Shown here: piece by piece, positions 1 through 8,709 of the stretch
Numbering within the stretch: the first letter of the stretch is position 1
Layout of the letters: the number at the start of each line of letters is the position of its first letter
Assembly: GCF_903933125.1 (NCBI RefSeq)
Contig: NZ_CAIZIZ010000470.1
Coordinates: forward strand, 1 to 47,095
Source of the DNA: an uncultured Lamprocystis sp.
Lineage (GTDB): Bacteria; Pseudomonadota; Gammaproteobacteria; Chromatiales; Chromatiaceae
Direction of reading: 5' to 3'
Length of the DNA: 47,095 nucleotides
Translations under genes and position numbers: made by a program
Notes under the pieces: generated by a model
The model's database searches: none
What the model was told of the DNA's origin: nothing
Seen by the model: the letters and a program-made list of their open reading frames with translations, nothing else

Positions 1-114
1 GAGACCACCTTCATCGCCTACCGCCGCGACAAATACCTGCGGCGCTTCCAGCAGCACTTCACCGAACTGATGCAGCGCATGGTGCAGAGTCAGGGGGTGG
101 TGGGTGAAGAATGA
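1..114 (+). CDS. C-terminal end of an unidentified protein (partial)
   Basis: Frame 1 is open from the window edge to a TGA at 112-114 and encodes 37 residues, beginning ETTFIAYRRDKYLRRF. The coding-like composition and the run of basic and aromatic residues suggest the C-terminal helix of a larger protein. The motif weakly recalls the C-terminus of CysB/LysR-type regulators, but this cannot be decided from 37 residues. The gene body lies outside the window. Confidence 0.5.
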   Translation, partial: ETTFIAYRRDKYLRRFQQHFTELMQRMVQSQGVVGEE

Positions 115-131
115 GGTTACACGGCGACCCT

Positions 132-224
132 GTGGGAGCGGCCTCCGGCCGCGATGGCGCCGCGCGGGATTGCGACCATCGGGGTTTACCTCGGCACCGC
201 GTCGCGGCCGGAGGCCGCTCCCAC
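132..224. repeat. 23-bp perfect inverted repeat (REP-like palindrome)
   Basis: Arms at 132-154 and 202-224 are exact reverse complements (GTGGGAGCGGCCTCCGGCCG and continuing) around a 47-nt loop. It lies 18 nt after the stop of the first gene. It could form a large hairpin in RNA and act as a transcript end or barrier. GC-rich repeats of the GTGGGAGCGGC type are common extragenic palindromes in gammaproteobacteria. Confidence 0.8.
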
Positions 225-252
225 GGGCTGGAAGCTGGCTGCTCTCTCCAGA

Positions 253-411
253 TTATCCGTGACTCGCTGGGGCAATAACGATTCCCAGCCAAGTGGTCAG
301 ATCCATCAGCCGTCCGTTCTCGATAAGGGTCCGGATCTGCAGTGCGGCTCCGCGGCCTGACTCGCCGTAGGCCGCCAGGACGCCTTGAGGATTGATGTGT
401 ACGACGGTCAT
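253..411 (-). CDS. Small hypothetical protein, 52 aa
   Basis: ATG at 411 to TAA at 253 on the minus strand encodes 52 residues starting MTVVHINPQGVLAAYGESGR. It begins 11 nt after the stop of the methyltransferase fragment, so the two may once have been co-transcribed. The content looks protein-like (amphipathic, LQIRTLIENGRLMDLTTWLG) but I recognise no family. A role with the neighbouring methyltransferase is only a guess from position. Confidence 0.4.
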   Translation of the reverse strand: MTVVHINPQGVLAAYGESGRGAALQIRTLIENGRLMDLTTWLGIVIAPASHG

Positions 412-421
412 GGTCAAGCCC

Positions 422-994
422 TCACAGCGGCAGCGCCATGTTCACGGCGTAGAGACGGTCCGCAAGGGCCTCCTTAGCCATCAGCGACGGCTCGATGAGC
501 ACCGCATTCAGTCCCAGTTCCAAAGCCACCTGTCCAGTGGTGCCGCTCCCGGCGAAGGGGTCGAGCACCGTGTCGCCAGGCCGGGCCGTGGGGAGCAACA
601 TCTGTCTGACTAACGAGCGTGGCCACATGGCCACGTGCCGGTAGGGAGACGCCTCGGGATTGATCTGCCAGACGCCATCCGGGGAGTCGTCGTCGTCCGA
701 CAGGATGCGCGCCTGCGTCTGCCACACGGAGCCGGCATTGGTCCGGTCGCCGCGCCGCAGACTGGAGCGGGCGGGGATATCGATCGCCCGACGGTCGAAG
801 CGATAGTCGGGCCGCTTGGAAAAGAGAAAAAGAAACTCGTAGTTGGCGGCGGGCGCTGGTGCGACTGGTGGGTGAGTATACCCGAGCCGGACTGAACCAA
901 GCTTTGCCTGAAACGGCCGCCTGCCCGCTTCCGTGTGATACATCCAGACGGCGTCAGGCCGTCGGTCCGCACAGCGGACCCTCCTCCCGGCCAT
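422..994 (-). pseudogene. DNA methyltransferase (N4/N6 type), 5'-truncated remnant
   Basis: The minus-strand frame encodes up to 190 residues with the AdoMet-binding motif DPFAGSGTTGQVALELG near its C-terminus, preceded by NYEFLFLFSKRPDYRFDR and VWQINPEASPYRHVAMWP. These are typical of beta-class DNA adenine or cytosine-N4 methylases, in which the catalytic (D/N/S)PP(Y/W) motif lies N-terminal to the AdoMet motif. Here the N-terminal half with the catalytic motif is absent. The recognisable homology starts around PDAVWMYH (about 963). Just upstream sits a palindrome (961-980) that also occurs at about 35955, so the gene was probably broken there. The remnant should be catalytically dead. The start at 994 is only the first in-frame start codon, not a supported start. 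Confidence 0.7.
961..980. repeat. Dispersed palindrome, copy 1
   Basis: GTCGGTCCGCACAGCGGACC contains the palindrome GGTCCGC-ACA-GCGGACC. The same sequence recurs at 35953-35972, with an inverted partner at 35996-36014. In this copy it forms the broken 5' edge of the methyltransferase remnant. Confidence 0.7.
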
Positions 995-1036
995 AACCTC
1001 CGCACCGTCATCTGGCCGTCATATTCGCGCCATATA

Positions 1037-1065
1037 CTGTTCATCAGAATGTCACGAGGGCGTCA
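1037..1065 (+). promoter_or_regulatory. Putative Pho box array upstream of pstS
   Basis: Three 7-mers spaced exactly 11 bp apart, CTGTTCA (1037), AATGTCA (1048) and GGCGTCA (1059), follow the Pho-box plan (CTGTCAT-like repeats every 11 bp) bound by phosphorylated PhoB. A fourth similar element, CTGTCAC, is at 1111-1117, just before the gene. The array ends about 66 bp upstream of the pstS ATG, a sensible activator position. PhoB and PhoR are not in the window, so phosphate-starvation control is inferred from gene function and this array. Confidence 0.55.
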
Positions 1066-1131
1066 GCCGGGGTCGCTAGACTGACGGGCGATGATTTCAC
1101 CGGTTTTTTTCTGTCACACGAGTCGTAACCT

Positions 1132-2175
1132 ATGAACAAGACTTTGCTCGTCACCGCCATGACCCTCGCCGCCGCCGCCCTGTCAGCTCAGGCCGCGGCG
1201 CGCGATACCATCACCATCGTCGGCTCCTCCACGGTGTTCCCCTTTTCCACCGCGGTGGCTGAGAACTTCGGCCGCGGCGGAAAGTTCAAGACCCCCAAGG
1301 TCGAGTCTACCGGCACCGGCGGCGGCATGAAGCTGTTTTGCGGCGGCACCGGCGTCGATCACCCGGACATCACCAATGCCTCGCGCGCGATGAAGGCATC
1401 CGAGTTCGACGGCTGCGAGAAGAACGGCGTCAAGGGCATCACGGAAGTCAAGATCGGCTACGACGGCATCGTGATCGCCGAATCCAAGTCCGGCCTGGAC
1501 ATGACGCTTACCCTCAAGGACATCTTTACCGCCTTGGCCAAGGACGTACCGGACGCCTCGGGAAAGCTGGTCCCCAACCCGAACAAGACCTGGAAAGACG
1601 TCAACCCGTCCCTGCCGGACGCCAAGATCGAGGTGCTCGGGCCCCCGCCCACCTCCGGTACCCGTGATGCCTTCGTCGAGTTGGCCATGGAAGGCGGCTG
1701 CAACGCCTACCCGTCCATCAAGGATTTGAAGAAGACGGACGAGAAGAAACATAAGGCGATCTGCCAGGGCGTCCGTGAGGATGGCGCCTTCATCGAGGCC
1801 GGCGAGAACGACAACCTGATCGTTCAGAAGTTGGTCGCCAACCCCAAGGCGCTGGGGGTCTTTGGTTACAGCTTCCTGGAACAGAACGCCGATAAGATCC
1901 GCGGTGTGAAGGTCGGCGGCGTGGCGCCCGAGTACGAGAGCATTTCGAGCGGTGAGTACCCGATCTCCCGGTCGATCTACTTTTACGTCAAAAACGCCCA
2001 TGTCGGCACCATCCCCGGCATCAAAGAGTACGTGGCCGAATTCACCAGCGACAAGGCCTGGGGACCTGATGGCTACCTGGCCGACAAGGGCCTGATCGCC
2101 CTGCCCGATGCGGAACGCAAGGCCGAGGCACAGAGCGCCAAGGCACTGACACCGATGGAAAAACCGGCGAAGTAA
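1132..2175 (+). CDS. pstS: Phosphate ABC transporter, periplasmic phosphate-binding protein PstS
   Basis: PstS captures phosphate in the periplasm and delivers it to the PstCA channel. The 347-residue product starts with a classical signal peptide (MNKTLLVTAMTLAAAALSAQAAA, cleavage near residue 23). The mature N-terminus, TITIVGSSTVFPFSTAVAE, carries the T-G-S-S-T-V phosphate-binding loop, and later GPPPTSGTRDAFVELAM supplies the second anion-binding loop (S-G-T-R). Length and order fit the PBP-like PstS family. It heads the pstSCAB-phoU operon and is preceded by Pho-box-like repeats. The ATG at 1132 places the signal peptide exactly at the start; there is no strong Shine-Dalgarno in front of it. 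Confidence 0.96.
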   Translation: MNKTLLVTAMTLAAAALSAQAAARDTITIVGSSTVFPFSTAVAENFGRGGKFKTPKVESTGTGGGMKLFCGGTGVDHPDITNASRAMKASEFDGCEKNGVKGITEVKIGYDGIVIAESKSGLDMTLTLKDIFTALAKDVPDASGKLVPNPNKTWKDVNPSLPDAKIEVLGPPPTSGTRDAFVELAMEGGCNAYPSIKDLKKTDEKKHKAICQGVREDGAFIEAGENDNLIVQKLVANPKALGVFGYSFLEQNADKIRGVKVGGVAPEYESISSGEYPISRSIYFYVKNAHVGTIPGIKEYVAEFTSDKAWGPDGYLADKGLIALPDAERKAEAQSAKALTPMEKPAK

Positions 2176-2239
2176 CAACCATCGCGGACCCCCGCGGGGC
2201 GCGCGACCAGCGCTGCCCCGCCGGCAGACAGACCATCGG

Positions 2240-2259
2240 CGGCGCCCCGCGGGGCGCCG
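2240..2259 (+). repeat. 20-bp perfect palindrome between pstS and pstC
   Basis: CGGCGCCCCGCGGGGCGCCG is a perfect palindrome in the 111-nt gap between pstS and pstC. As RNA it would form a very stable hairpin without a following U run. Hairpins at this position in transport operons often protect the upstream mRNA or attenuate readthrough, giving more binding protein than membrane subunits. That role is inferred. Confidence 0.6.
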
Positions 2260-2286
2260 TCCGCGTGACCGAACAACAGGACCCTG

Positions 2287-3678
2287 ATGCATACCTGGAC
2301 TCTCATGCTCGTGCTGCTCGGCGCGGCAGCGCTGGCGTATCACGTCGGCCGCAAGCGCGCCATCGCCACCGCCGGCGGCAGCGAACGGATCAACACGCTG
2401 CACTCGCTGCCCGCGTACTACGGCTTCTATGCCGCGATGTGGGCGGCCATCCCGGCCGTGCTGCTGCTGGGTCTCTGGTTGGGTGTTCAGGATCAGGTGA
2501 TCACCTCACTGGTGAAGGCCAGCCTGCCGCCGCAGAGCGTGGCGGAACTGACTCCGGGAGCGCTCGGACTGCTGATGAATGACGTCAAGAACGTCGCGTC
2601 CGGCAACATCGCCTCGGGGGCCGTGACTCCGGCCATCCAGACCGCCGCCGATCACTACGCCCGCCTGCAGAACCTGGCACGCTGGACCCAGTGGCTGCTG
2701 GTATTGGCCCTGTCGGTCGCCGGCATGGCATTCGCCTGGAGCCAGACCCGCCCGACGATGCGCGCCCGCAACCGGGTCGAGTCCGTGGTGCTCGGCGTGC
2801 TGATCCTGTTCTCGTCGATCGCGGTGCTGACGACGCTCGGAATCGTCCTGTCGGTAGTTTTCGAGTCCTGGCAGTTCTTCCAGAAGATCGCCCCGTCTGA
2901 ATTCTTCCTGGGCACCCTGTGGAGCCCCCAAACCGCCATGCGCGCCGATCAGGTCGCGGCGGACGGCGCCTTCGGTGCGGTGCCGCTGTTCACCGGCACC
3001 TTGCTGGTTTCCTTCATCGCGATGGCGGTCGCTGTTCCCATCGGCCTGATGGCCGCCATCTACCTCTCCGAGTACGCCCCGCGCAAGGTGCGCTCGGTGG
3101 CCAAGCCGCTGCTCGAAATTCTGGCCGGCATCCCGACCGTGGTGTACGGCTTCTTCGCAGCCCTGACCCTGGCGCCGGTGATCCGCGACCTGGGTGAGCA
3201 ACTGGGTTTCGCGGTCGCCTCCGAGAGCGCACTGGCGGCCGGTCTGGTGATGGGCATCATGATCATCCCCTTTGTTTCATCACTCTCAGATGACGTGATC
3301 AACGCGGTCCCCCAGGCCATGCGCGACGGTTCCTATGCCCTGGGCGCCACCCAATCGGAGACGATCCGACGGGTCGTGATCCCCGCCGCCCTGCCCGGCA
3401 TCGTCGGCGGTGTCCTGCTGGCGGTGTCCCGCGCCATCGGTGAAACCATGATCGTGGTCATGGCCGCGGGGCTCACGGCCAACCTGACCGCCAACCCGCT
3501 GGCCAGCGTCACCACGGTCACGGTGCAGATCGTCACCCTGCTGACCGGCGACCAGGAGTTCGACAGCGCCAAGACCCTGGCGGCGTTTGCCCTGGGCCTG
3601 ACCCTGTTCCTGGTCACCCTGACCCTGAACATCATCGCGCTGCACATCGTGCGTAAGTATCGAGAGCAATATGAATAA
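2287..3678 (+). CDS. pstC: Phosphate ABC transporter permease PstC
   Basis: This is one of two membrane subunits forming the phosphate channel. The 463-residue product is longer than E. coli PstC (about 320) because of an N-terminal extension of roughly 150 residues with extra membrane segments, a form known from many proteobacteria. The C-terminal half holds the binding-protein-dependent permease domain, including the cytoplasmic EAA-type loop (DGSYALGATQSETIRRVVIP, near residues 345-365) that docks on PstB, and a conserved GIPTVVYGFFA segment. It follows the palindrome after pstS. Its 3' end overlaps pstA by 8 nt, indicating translational coupling. Confidence 0.93.
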   Translation: MHTWTLMLVLLGAAALAYHVGRKRAIATAGGSERINTLHSLPAYYGFYAAMWAAIPAVLLLGLWLGVQDQVITSLVKASLPPQSVAELTPGALGLLMNDVKNVASGNIASGAVTPAIQTAADHYARLQNLARWTQWLLVLALSVAGMAFAWSQTRPTMRARNRVESVVLGVLILFSSIAVLTTLGIVLSVVFESWQFFQKIAPSEFFLGTLWSPQTAMRADQVAADGAFGAVPLFTGTLLVSFIAMAVAVPIGLMAAIYLSEYAPRKVRSVAKPLLEILAGIPTVVYGFFAALTLAPVIRDLGEQLGFAVASESALAAGLVMGIMIIPFVSSLSDDVINAVPQAMRDGSYALGATQSETIRRVVIPAALPGIVGGVLLAVSRAIGETMIVVMAAGLTANLTANPLASVTTVTVQIVTLLTGDQEFDSAKTLAAFALGLTLFLVTLTLNIIALHIVRKYREQYE

Positions 3679-4993
3679 TCCGGCACCGGCCGCGAGTGCG
3701 CCGCCGCCCGCCCCCGCGCGGCGCACGATCGATATCGTCAATGCCAGTCTCAAGCGGCGCTATGCCCGTGAGGCACGCTTCCGCTTCATGGGCGCCGCCG
3801 CGGTCTTCCTGGGGCTGTTGTTCGTCGCCGTGCTGTTCGGAGATATCGTAGCGAAGGGCTATACGGCCTTCGCCCAGACCTACATCCAGGTGCCGGTCTA
3901 TTTCGACCCCGCCACCCTGGACCCGGACGGCAACCGCGACCCAGAGACCCTGGCCAACGCGGACTACCTGGGGCTGGTGAAGGCGTCACTGCGGAAACAG
4001 TTTCCGCAGGTGACCGGGCGCCCCCAACAGCGCGAACTCTATGCCCTGATCAGCGCCGGAGCCCCCCAGCAGATCCAGGCCATGGTGCGCCAATACCCCT
4101 CGGTGCTGGGGACGACACGGGATGTCTGGCTGATCGCCGGGGCCGATGTGGACATGCTGGTCAAGGGCCAGATCGACCGCGAGCTGCCCGAGGCCGACCG
4201 CCGCATCAAAGACAGCACCCTGACCCTGGTGGATCAACTCGAGACGGACGGACGCATCGAGCGGCGTTTCAACACCGGCTTCTTCACCAACGGCACCTCG
4301 CGTGAACCGGAATTGGCGGGCATCGCCGGAGCACTGGCCGGGACCTTCTATACCCTGGCCCTGACGCTCCTGCTGTCCTTCCCCATCGGCGTCGGGGCCG
4401 CGCTCTACCTTCAGGAGTTCGCCCCCAAGAACCGCTGGACGGACCTGATCGAGGTCAACATCAACAATCTGGCGGCGGTGCCGTCCATCGTCTTCGGCTT
4501 ACTCGGGCTCGCGGTCTTCATCAACGTCTTCGGCGTGCCGCGCTCGACACCGCTGGTGGGCGCCCTGGTGCTGGCCCTGATGACCCTGCCGACCATCATC
4601 ATCGCCAGCCGTGCCGCGCTGCAGTCGGTCCCGCCCTCCATTCGCGAGGCCGCGCTCGGGATCGGTGCCTCTCCCTTGCAGACCCAATTTCACCATGTGT
4701 TGCCGCTCGCCCTGCCAGGCATCATGACCGGCGCCATCATCGGCATGGCCCGTGCACTGGGCGAGAGTGCGCCGCTGCTGATGATCGGCATGATCGCCTT
4801 CATCGTCGACAGTCCCCAGGGCATCACCGACTCCGCCACGGTGTTGCCGGTACAAATCTATCTGTGGGCGGACAGCCCGGAGCGCGGCTTTGTCGAGCGC
4901 ACCTCCGCGGCCATCCTGGTCTTGCTGGGCTTCATGGTCGTGATGAACCTGGCCGCCGTCCTGCTGCGCCGCCGCTTTGAGCGGCGCTGGTAA
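3671..4993 (+). CDS. pstA: Phosphate ABC transporter permease PstA
   Basis: This is the second channel subunit of the Pst importer. The 440-residue protein has one N-terminal membrane segment ([19 protein letters not shown]). A long periplasmic insertion of roughly 170 residues follows, which accounts for the size above the usual 280-300. The permease domain then carries [18 protein letters not shown] and the EAA-like loop [20 protein letters not shown]. The start overlaps pstC by 8 nt. It ends 38 nt before pstB. The large periplasmic insertion is seen in a subset of proteobacterial PstA proteins and its role is unknown to me. Confidence 0.92.
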   Translation: MNNPAPAASAPPPAPARRTIDIVNASLKRRYAREARFRFMGAAAVFLGLLFVAVLFGDIVAKGYTAFAQTYIQVPVYFDPATLDPDGNRDPETLANADYLGLVKASLRKQFPQVTGRPQQRELYALISAGAPQQIQAMVRQYPSVLGTTRDVWLIAGADVDMLVKGQIDRELPEADRRIKDSTLTLVDQLETDGRIERRFNTGFFTNGTSREPELAGIAGALAGTFYTLALTLLLSFPIGVGAALYLQEFAPKNRWTDLIEVNINNLAAVPSIVFGLLGLAVFINVFGVPRSTPLVGALVLALMTLPTIIIASRAALQSVPPSIREAALGIGASPLQTQFHHVLPLALPGIMTGAIIGMARALGESAPLLMIGMIAFIVDSPQGITDSATVLPVQIYLWADSPERGFVERTSAAILVLLGFMVVMNLAAVLLRRRFERRW

Positions 4994-5031
4994 CACCGGA
5001 TGCGTCCCACCCACCCAATTCGAGATCCGTT

Positions 5032-5894
<863 letters not shown>

Positions 5895-5895
<1 letters not shown>

Positions 5896-6656
5896 TGGCC
5901 GCCGCACCGTCCGGCGGGTCTCCCCAAGGAGGCGCCAAGACGATCGGACACCCGCATCGGGTGCGCGCCTATGATGAGGAGTTGACCCGCCTGCGCGGCC
6001 TGATTCTGGAGATGGGCGAGCGCACCGTCGAGCAGATCCAGGGTGCGGTCGGTGCGCTGTTGGGTCCAGACCCGAGCCCGGCCTATCGGGTGCTGGACCG
6101 CGAGCCCCAAATCGACTTCCTGGCGCTGGACGCAGACGAGGAAGTGTTCCGACTCATCGCGCGCCGTCAGCCCACCGCGGTGGATCTACGCATCGTACTC
6201 GCACTGGCACGAATCGCCGCCGAGGCCGAACGGGCCGCCGACAAGGCCGCGCGCATCGCCAGCCGCGCGCTTGAGTTCCGCGCGGACGACACCCCGTTAC
6301 CGCCCCCGATCCAGGACGCGTTGCGGGCCTTGGACGAGGTGGTCTGCTGCGCTTTCGAACGCGGCGTCGCGGCCGTCTCGCGGTTCGACATCGACCTGGC
6401 CGTCGCCATCTTCGAGGACGAGGCCGAGATGCGCTCCGCGGCCGGCACGCTGCACCGAACGCTGATCGCGCCCACCAACTCGCCCCTTCCGGCGGTCAAA
6501 CTCGCCCCGCTCGTCATCGTCGCCCACACACTGGAGCATGTCGGCAAACACGCGTGCGCGATCGCCGAACAGGTCATCTATGTGGCCGAGGGCAAGGACG
6601 TGCGCTTCCGCAATCGGGAAATCCTGGTCGAGGCACTGCGCCATCGCGGGGGTTAG
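5895..6656 (+). CDS. phoU: Phosphate-specific transport accessory protein PhoU
   Basis: PhoU is the cytoplasmic helical protein that links the Pst transporter to the PhoR kinase and represses the Pho regulon when phosphate is plentiful. The 253 residues contain the two three-helix PhoU repeats. The first includes LTRLRGLILEMGERTVEQI and DVEEVFRLIARRQPTAVDLR-like sequence (here DADEEVFRLIARRQPTAVDL), with the conserved acidic E/D-x-x-x-D metal-site pattern. The second spans the region around DIDLAVAIFEDEAEM and ends with THTLEHVGKHACAIAEQVIY-like sequence (here AHTLEHVGKHACAIAEQVIY). The ATG at 5895 overlaps the pstB stop by 1 nt. It is the last gene of the operon; I see no clear intrinsic terminator after it. 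Confidence 0.95.
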
Positions 6657-6848
6657 GTACCTGGAGCACGCGGCTTGGTCAGTCGCGGATAAGCCATAGA
6701 AAACACGAAATAAAGAGGGGCTTTTCCGTTCGATCCACTGGAGCCGAATGGGCCTATAATTTCAAGAGTAGCGCCGTCGCAGCTTTGGTCATCGTTCCGG
6801 ACAGCGTTCGCGGCCTCGATCAAGATTCCGGCCACTTGGGCTCGCCGG

Positions 6849-6907
6849 GTGCGTAGTCAGGCCATCCTGGCCTGACACCGTCAGGGCTGGAAGCCCTGAC
6901 TACGCAC
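6849..6907. repeat. Inverted repeat with nested hairpins
   Basis: GTGCGTAGTCAGG (6849-6861) is the exact reverse complement of 6895-6907. Between them are two small stems: CAGGCCATCCTGGCCTG and CAGGGCTGGAAGCCCTG. The shape (outer stem, two inner hairpins) is that of a compact extragenic palindromic element. Confidence 0.7.
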
Positions 6908-6968
6908 GCCGCTGGCCGGGATTACGATCAAGGCCACGTTCGCCGTGGCTCAGGGGCGGAAATTTCGT

Positions 6969-7031
6969 CCACAGATGACACAGATGAACACAGATTCTTT
7001 CTTCATCTGTGAACATCTGTGGCATCTGTGG
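6969..7031. repeat. CACAGATG repeat palindrome
   Basis: Three near-copies of CCACAGATG/ACACAGATG read rightwards and three CATCTGTG copies read back, around a short TTCTTTC centre. This builds a hairpin of about 60 nt. The motif is a widespread extragenic repeat type in environmental bacteria. It sits about 85 bp upstream of the Uma2 gene. Confidence 0.7.
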
Positions 7032-7114
7032 ATAAATCCGGGTGAGCGTTTTAGCCGGAGCGGCGATCATGGCCGCCGCCGAATGTGTTCCATGCCCCAT
7101 ACCTGAGACACGCG

Positions 7115-7696
7115 ATGTTACCGCAACCCAAACCCCATCTGACCTTTGAGGACTGGCTGGAAGCTGAGCGCGCATCCCTGGAGGGCCGCAGCGAATATAT
7201 CGACGGCGAGGTCTTCGCGATGACCGGGGCGAGCGCGGCCCACAATGCGATCGTAAGAAATATTAGCGGTTTACTTTGGATGCAGATGAAAGGCCGCCCC
7301 TGCCAGGTCTACGCCAACGACATGAAGGTGCGCGTCCGTACCTCCAATACAGGGGCCTATCCGGACCTGGTCGCCTTTTGCGCCGAACACGAATTCCAAG
7401 ACAACCGCCGCGATATCCTGCTCAACCCCAGCCTGATCGTCGAGATCCTCTCCGGTTCCACCGAAGCCTATGACCGTGGCGACAAGTTCGCCCTCTACCG
7501 CCAAATCCCGAGTCTGCGGGAATACCTCCTAGTCTCCCAACATCAGGTCGCGGTGGATCTCTTTACCCGCAGCGAGGACGGCCGTTGGACCCTCACGGAT
7601 TTTTCCGACCTGAACGACTCGATTCACCTGGCCAGCGTGGACTGCACCCTGGACTTGGCGGAGGTCTACGATAAGGTTGAGTTCGTGCCCGCATGA
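7115..7696 (+). CDS. Uma2-family (DUF820) putative restriction-endonuclease-fold protein
   Basis: The 193-residue product matches the Uma2/DUF820 family: LTFEDWLEAE near the start, GRSEYIDGEVFAMTGAS, H-N-x-I-V, NDMKVRVRTSNTGAYPDLVAFC and LIVEILSGSTEAYDRGDKF, then YLLVSQHQVAVDLFTR. The pattern E...PD...(I/V)VEILS...D-K...Y matches the PD-(D/E)xK catalytic layout of the family. These genes are abundant in cyanobacteria and Chromatiaceae, and their biological role is unknown. I chose the ATG at 7115 (MLPQPKPHLTFEDW) over 7085 because family members start just before the LT-x-E-x-W motif. Confidence 0.88.
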   Translation: MLPQPKPHLTFEDWLEAERASLEGRSEYIDGEVFAMTGASAAHNAIVRNISGLLWMQMKGRPCQVYANDMKVRVRTSNTGAYPDLVAFCAEHEFQDNRRDILLNPSLIVEILSGSTEAYDRGDKFALYRQIPSLREYLLVSQHQVAVDLFTRSEDGRWTLTDFSDLNDSIHLASVDCTLDLAEVYDKVEFVPA

Positions 7697-8168
7697 TGCG
7701 GCGCGTTGTCGTTGGCGTCGGCGATTCCCCGCTTGGGTCGATCGCCGAGTTTTTGATCATCATCCCGGCCATCCCGCCGGGCCGGAACGGGGCTGACCCG
7801 GCGGTGCGGACAGGCCGCCAGCGGCCTGCGTTCACGCTCGCCAACACTTCGAAAAATGATCTACAATTCACCCCAATAGCGCTCTCGGGCGCCGTGCGGA
7901 CCCCCACGGATGCCCGGTTGGTGCCGCATCGAACGGCCGCCCGGGTGCACAGACGCCGCCCGTCAGCGGCCGGCGACCCGAGGCGCGGGGATACAATCGC
8001 CTCTCGAAAGACGGCGGCGACCGCAGCGGGCATCGTGCCAGGATCGGACTGGTCCAACAAACGTTTATCCTTCGTGCGCACCAAGCGTCGCGCCACGACC
8101 GGGGATCAGCGTGGCGCGCACGACGGATCAGCGCTTAGTCGTTAGGTCTCACAACAAGACGCTCCTTC
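7697..8168. other. 472-nt region without a supported gene
   Basis: The frames open here have arginine/proline-rich, shadow-like content. Visible structure includes the hairpin CAGGCCGC-CA-GCGGCCTG at 7811-7828, and TTGATCATCATCCCGGCC at about 7752, which resembles the repeat family at 24638 and 35910. I see no convincing promoter for the RNase gene that follows. Confidence 0.5.
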
Positions 8169-8402
8169 GTGCCACCAATCCCAATACCAAAGCCCTCAAT
8201 CCTCGACGGCTGCACGCGCCTTGGGGCGTTCAGTGGAGAACGCCGTTGGAGATCGCCTGGGGGCGACCGCCTATATACTTGGGACTCGCTTCACGGAGAA
8301 GTCGAGGTCTACAACGCGCGAGGGCGGCACCTTGGCGTGCTCGACCCTGTCACCGGCAAGCTTGTGAAGGACGCCGTCCCTGGGAGAAAGATTGATGTCT
8401 AG
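8169..8402 (+). CDS. Stand-alone colicin-E3-type ribonuclease (toxin)
   Basis: The 77-residue product is essentially only the cytotoxic domain of colicin E3 and pyocin-type rRNases: RRWRSPGGDRLYTWDSLHGE, then EVYNARGRHLGVLDPVTGKL and a basic tail. In colicin E3 this domain cleaves 16S rRNA in the decoding centre. The W-D-S-x-H-G-E segment and R-G-x-H-L-G-x-x-D-P are the family hallmarks and carry the D, H and E catalytic residues. No translocation or receptor domain is present, so it is not itself a secreted bacteriocin. A GTG at 8169 is the start; the N-terminus is proline-rich (PPIPIPKP). The last 8 nt overlap the next gene, a toxin-antitoxin-like arrangement. Confidence 0.8.
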   Translation: MPPIPIPKPSILDGCTRLGAFSGERRWRSPGGDRLYTWDSLHGEVEVYNARGRHLGVLDPVTGKLVKDAVPGRKIDV

Positions 8403-8709
8403 CTTCATTGAACTCTGCTTGCGGGGAGATCGTCTGCCAGAGGAAATCGATGACTATGTCGATGCTTGGCACGATGGACCGGCTGGCCCTCCACTACATA
8501 GGTTTCTCGGAATGACCCGATCCGAATACAACCTTTGGGTCCTGGATCCGGATGTGCTTCCGTTCATCTTGGATGCTCATCGAACCAGCGGAGATGCGGC
8601 GGATTTGATTGAGCAATTCAGCGCACTACCAATGGCCGCGCGAGCCGAATCGTCGGGGAAAGCCCGAGAGTTGGCACGCTGGCTAAAGGATCAGGGACTG
8701 TGGGACTAA
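8395..8709 (+). CDS. Probable antitoxin/immunity partner of the colicin-E3-type RNase
   Basis: The 104-residue acidic protein starts MSSFIELCLRGDRLPEEIDD and contains LHRFLGMTRSEYNLWVLDP, a motif I associate with small proteins found beside stand-alone E3-type RNases. It overlaps the RNase gene by 8 nt (ATG 8395; RNase stop 8400-8402) and the metalloprotease by 10 nt. The three genes therefore look like one translationally coupled unit. The antitoxin role is inferred from position and acidity. It does not look like the classical colicin E3 immunity protein in length or motif. A TTG at 8392 would add one residue. Confidence 0.6.
   Translation: MSSFIELCLRGDRLPEEIDDYVDAWHDGPAGPPLHRFLGMTRSEYNLWVLDPDVLPFILDAHRTSGDAADLIEQFSALPMAARAESSGKARELARWLKDQGLWD

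Larger units (their letters stand above)
6657..7114. other. Intergenic region with two palindromic repeats
   Basis: No gene is supported here. The region holds the two inverted repeats listed separately (6849-6907 and 6969-7031). It also contains TGGTCATCGTTCCGG at about 6786, matching arms of the large inverted repeat at 24638-24796. The segment appears to be an accumulation site for extragenic repeats after the pst operon. Confidence 0.6.

Noticed and set aside
6969..7031. CRISPR-like array
   Set aside because: The CACAGATG units are very short, unevenly spaced and change orientation; it is a palindrome with no spacers.
7693..8145. 150-aa open frame after the Uma2 gene
   Set aside because: Pro/Arg/Ala-rich content changing character along its length, crossing palindromes; no start context or family match.
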